Below, piece by piece: positions 61,707 to 64,000 of a DNA stretch of 64,000 nucleotides. The stretch spans positions 2,914,001-2,978,000 of the forward strand of contig OZ241340.1 of NCBI GenBank assembly GCA_965199975.1. The letters are read 5' to 3'. The notes beneath the pieces are model-generated. The model made no database searches. It saw only the letters and a program-made list of their open reading frames with translations, and was not told where the DNA came from. How positions within the stretch are numbered: position 1 is the stretch's first letter; every line of letters begins with the position of its first letter. Position numbers and translations under genes: made by a program. The stretch is from JASLDZ01 sp965199975 (GTDB lineage: Bacteria; Pseudomonadota; Alphaproteobacteria; Caulobacterales; Caulobacteraceae).

Positions 61707-63375
61707 TCAGGAGTTGAGGATGGCTGGCCGGTCCAGCAGGCGCAGCATCCCGTACTTGGCCATCCACAGCACGCCGCGCTCCAGGAAGGGCCGGCGGCCA
61801 GCGGGGAACGGCGCGAGCAGGTCGCCCAGCTCGATCTGCGACGCCCCGCCGAGCAGTTCCAGCAGGCGGCGCACCTCCTCGGGGTGGGGGAGGTACTGCG
61901 GCATCAGCCGCACCAGCGGCTTGTTCATCAACGCTGCCGCGGCGTCCCAGGTGAGACCCGGCATGGCGGAGACGACGGAGTTCGCCGTGATCCACGAGGT
62001 CGAGTAGCCGCCGTACATGCGGAAGGGATCAGGCCGCCACGGGTTCTCGCCCGCGTTGCGCGAGCGTGGCGGCTCGGCAGGCGCTGCGAGGCGCCGAAGG
62101 TCCAGCTCGTTCCACAGCGACTCGTACTGCGGAATGATGCGCGACCAGTCGAAGGTGTCGCGCGCGTGGCGCTGCGCCGCCTCGCCCATGCGCCGGCGCA
62201 GCTCCGGCTGCTCGATGAGGTCGAGCAGGGCGCGCATGGCCGACTCGGGGTCCACGCAGGTGAACTGCGAGACGGCGGCCACGAACGGTTCATAGCCCAT
62301 CCAGTCCTGGCTGAAGGCGAAGGCCAGGTCGCGACCCAGGCCCGCAGGGGGCGTGGTGGTGGCGATGCGGAAGCCGTCCACGCCATGGCGCACGGTGTCC
62401 TTGTAGCCGTTCCAGTCGGTGACCACGCAGGGCAGGCCCGCGGCCATCGCCTCCACCGGCGTGAGGCCGAAGGTCTCCTGCAGGTTGTCCGACAGCGAGA
62501 TGAAGATGTCCGCCGCCGACCAGATCGAGCGGCGCGTGTCGGCGGGTCGGCCATCCACCCAGTGCGCCTGCACCTTGTCGAGGTGCGCCTCCACCACGTC
62601 CTTGAAGGGCTTCTCCTTGTCCTCGTCGGCCCAGCCGGCGAGGATCCAGTGCACCTTCTTGGAGGCGCGGGCCGCGGCGCGCTCCAGCGCCATGGCCATG
62701 ATCACCGGGTTCATCTTGGAGGTGAGATTCCAGCGGCCGACGTAGAGCACCGCCACGTCGTCGTCGCCGATGCCGAGCTTCTCGCGCCACTCGCGGCGGC
62801 CAGCGGGGTGGCGGCGAAGTCACCGGTGTTCACGCCGAGCGGGATGACCGCATAGTGGGGCTTGGGGGTGCGCCTGGCGCCCAGCCGCTCCGTAAGCCAG
62901 GCGTCGACCAGCTCGTTCTGGGCGTCCACGCTCGCCTTCACGGCGCGCGACGTGCAGACGAGCGCGTCCCACGGTCGGGTGGGCGCCAGCGTCTGGTCGA
63001 CGAGGATGTCGAGCACGCGAGGCGTCACCGTGGTGTGGGTCACGCCGCAGACGGAGAAGGCGCGCACGTCGCCGAGCTCGCGCGCCCAGGCGTACTGGCC
63101 CAGGCCCGGCACCGGCAGGTTGATCACGCCCTCGGTCTTGAGCTTGGCCATGTCGCCGCGCTCGATCCAGCGCAGCGGCTTGTCGGAAGGTTCGAGCTTG
63201 CGGACCAGCGCCTCCAGGTCGGCGGCCGGCTTGGCCACGGCGTTCCAGAGCGTGATCTCGGGGCGGAGCCGTGGCGGATGTAGCCGCGCATGAAGCCTTC
63301 GCCGGCGGCGTGCCGGCCCATCAGCCGCGCGCCCGACGTGTCGTACGCCTCGGGGTTCCAGTAGATCGCAACCAT
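61707..63375 (-). pseudogene. Glycosyltransferase family 4, interrupted by two apparent frameshifts
   Basis: One coherent GT-B glycosyltransferase split over three frames. The N-terminal piece (MVAIYWNPEAYDTSGARLMGR, start 63375) shifts near 63,260-63,280 at a GGGG run into ITLWNAVAKPAADLEALVRKL and on to HYAVIPLGVNTGDFA. It shifts again near 62,800-62,815 into REWREKLGIGDDDVAVLYVGRWN. The C-terminal part (61707-62756) has the donor-binding SDNLQETFGLTPVEAMAAGLPCVVTDWNG intact. If both shifts are sequencing errors the gene is whole, about 555 residues; otherwise it is dead. The good condition of all three pieces favours error. Confidence 0.75.
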
Positions 63376-63392
63376 CGTCGGATGGGCCCTGG

Positions 63393-63428
63393 GTTCAAAA
63401 AGAAGGGGCCGCCCCGAAGGGCGGCCCC
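63393..63428 (-). terminator. Rho-independent terminator of the RTX-type gene
   Basis: Perfect 10-bp stem ggggccgccc / gggcggcccc (63405-63428) with a 4-base loop, followed on the minus strand by a T-rich run (complement of 63393-63404). It lies just past the stop of the surface-protein gene at 63456. A strong terminator at the end of a highly expressed surface-layer-type gene is expected. Confidence 0.85.
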
Positions 63429-63455
63429 AATAACTTATAACGATGATCCGAAAGA

Positions 63456-64000
63456 TCAGCCGGCGAGGATGTCGTTGTTCGCGATCGGCGTGATCACGCC
63501 GTTCAGGAACACCGCCGTGTGGTTGGCGTCATTGGTGAACACATAGGTGCCAGCGCTGGGCCCTCCGGTGACTTGCACTTCGACGTACTCGAAGTTGCCG
63601 AAGTGGCTGGTCGCACCGCTCGTGCTGTTGCCGTAAGCGTAGTCGTAGGCGGCGTTGTAGCCCGTCGCATCACCCATGCCGCCAGCCGTGGCCGTACCGA
63701 CGGTGCACGTTTTGCGGATGAGCCATCGAGCCGGTAACGTACAGATTATTATGGCCGCCGAGAACGACGTGGTCCTTACCAGACGTAAAGCCGGTAATGT
63801 TGTCCAAATTGCCAATACCGTTGGTCGTCGTCGTGGAGCCCGTGTGGTCGAGGAGTTCGGCCTGAGCCGACGACTCGCCATTTCCGATCACAAAATAGTC
63901 AGCCGCACCAGCCGCACCACCGCGCCATGAGCGCGGCGTTGATCGTGTCACCACCGGCGCCGCCGTAGATCGTCTCACCGCCCGGTCATGCCGGTGGTCG
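63456..64000 (-). CDS. RTX-type surface/secreted protein, C-terminal part (partial, frameshifted)
   Basis: The gene enters from beyond the window end. Its pieces are in three frames: a glycine-rich nonapeptide-like stretch (GGETIYGGAGGDTINAA), then DYFVIGNGESSAQAELLDH and DNITGFTSGKDHVVLGG, then AYDYAYGNSTSGATSHFGNF and TYVFTNDANHTAVFLNG up to the stop at 63456. This is typical of calcium-binding RTX proteins with a C-terminal secretion signal for a type I exporter, including S-layer proteins. Apparent 1-base shifts lie near 63,983, 63,928 and 63,710 (a TTTT run). Whether the gene is really broken or the sequence is wrong cannot be decided here. Confidence 0.7.

Overview
The window reads as chromosome of a very GC-rich alphaproteobacterium, most likely a member of Caulobacterales (Caulobacter/Phenylobacterium-like). 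The grounds are the complete cpa/tad pilus locus in Caulobacter-type order, a nadA-nadB-nadC operon with upstream palindromes, several small hydrophilic or membrane proteins, and an RTX-type surface protein beside polysaccharide genes. I cannot place it to genus from sequence alone. No rRNA, tRNA, CRISPR array, prophage or insertion sequence was found.

Layout. 0-12 kb is core housekeeping: a bifunctional penicillin-binding protein, a Tat-exported ferritin-like protein, RNase PH, an ABC-F ATPase (Uup), cyclopropane fatty acid synthase, MsrA and UvrC. 12.0-16.6 kb is a plus-strand run containing an Lgt-like membrane enzyme, a cysteine-rich radical SAM enzyme of the tetraether/membrane-spanning-lipid-synthase type, two tiny membrane proteins, a pteridine-reductase-like SDR, FolB, a DUF4870 protein and a small acetyltransferase. 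The Lgt-like/radical SAM pair is the best candidate here for unexplored lipid chemistry. 16.6-27.4 kb holds an MFS transporter with an extra block of membrane helices, a SleB-type wall hydrolase, two small putative stress proteins, nadC-nadB-nadA, kdsB, a membrane-anchored cytochrome c, an NlpC/P60 peptidase and an M17 aminopeptidase.

27.5-38.8 kb is the Tad (Flp) pilus locus. Two prepilins, prepilin peptidase CpaA, CpaB, secretin CpaC, lipoprotein CpaD, localisation ATPase CpaE, motor CpaF, and TadB/TadC lie on the minus strand. TadD is on the plus strand beyond tadC, and a secretin-N-domain protein is divergent at the pilin end. The middle of cpaC and the cpaA/second-pilin region are much less GC-rich than the rest, as if exchanged by recombination.

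38.9-55.2 kb is more accessory: a ligase-associated DEXH helicase, a long palindromic repeat, DUF559 and DUF427 proteins, a four-gene MacAB/NodT-like efflux operon, a TetR regulator with paired palindromes ahead of two oxidoreductase genes, a three-gene string of small proteins opposite a GlxA/AraC regulator, and then about 2 kb of gene debris (C-terminal remnants of five unrelated genes in both orientations).

55.3-64 kb is an envelope/surface-polysaccharide region: M28 and M23 peptidases, a sulfotransferase, glycosyltransferases, an RgpF-like protein, a methyltransferase and the 3' end of an RTX-type protein. The last 1.2 kb carries about five apparent single-base frameshifts, so the sequence there should be treated as suspect.
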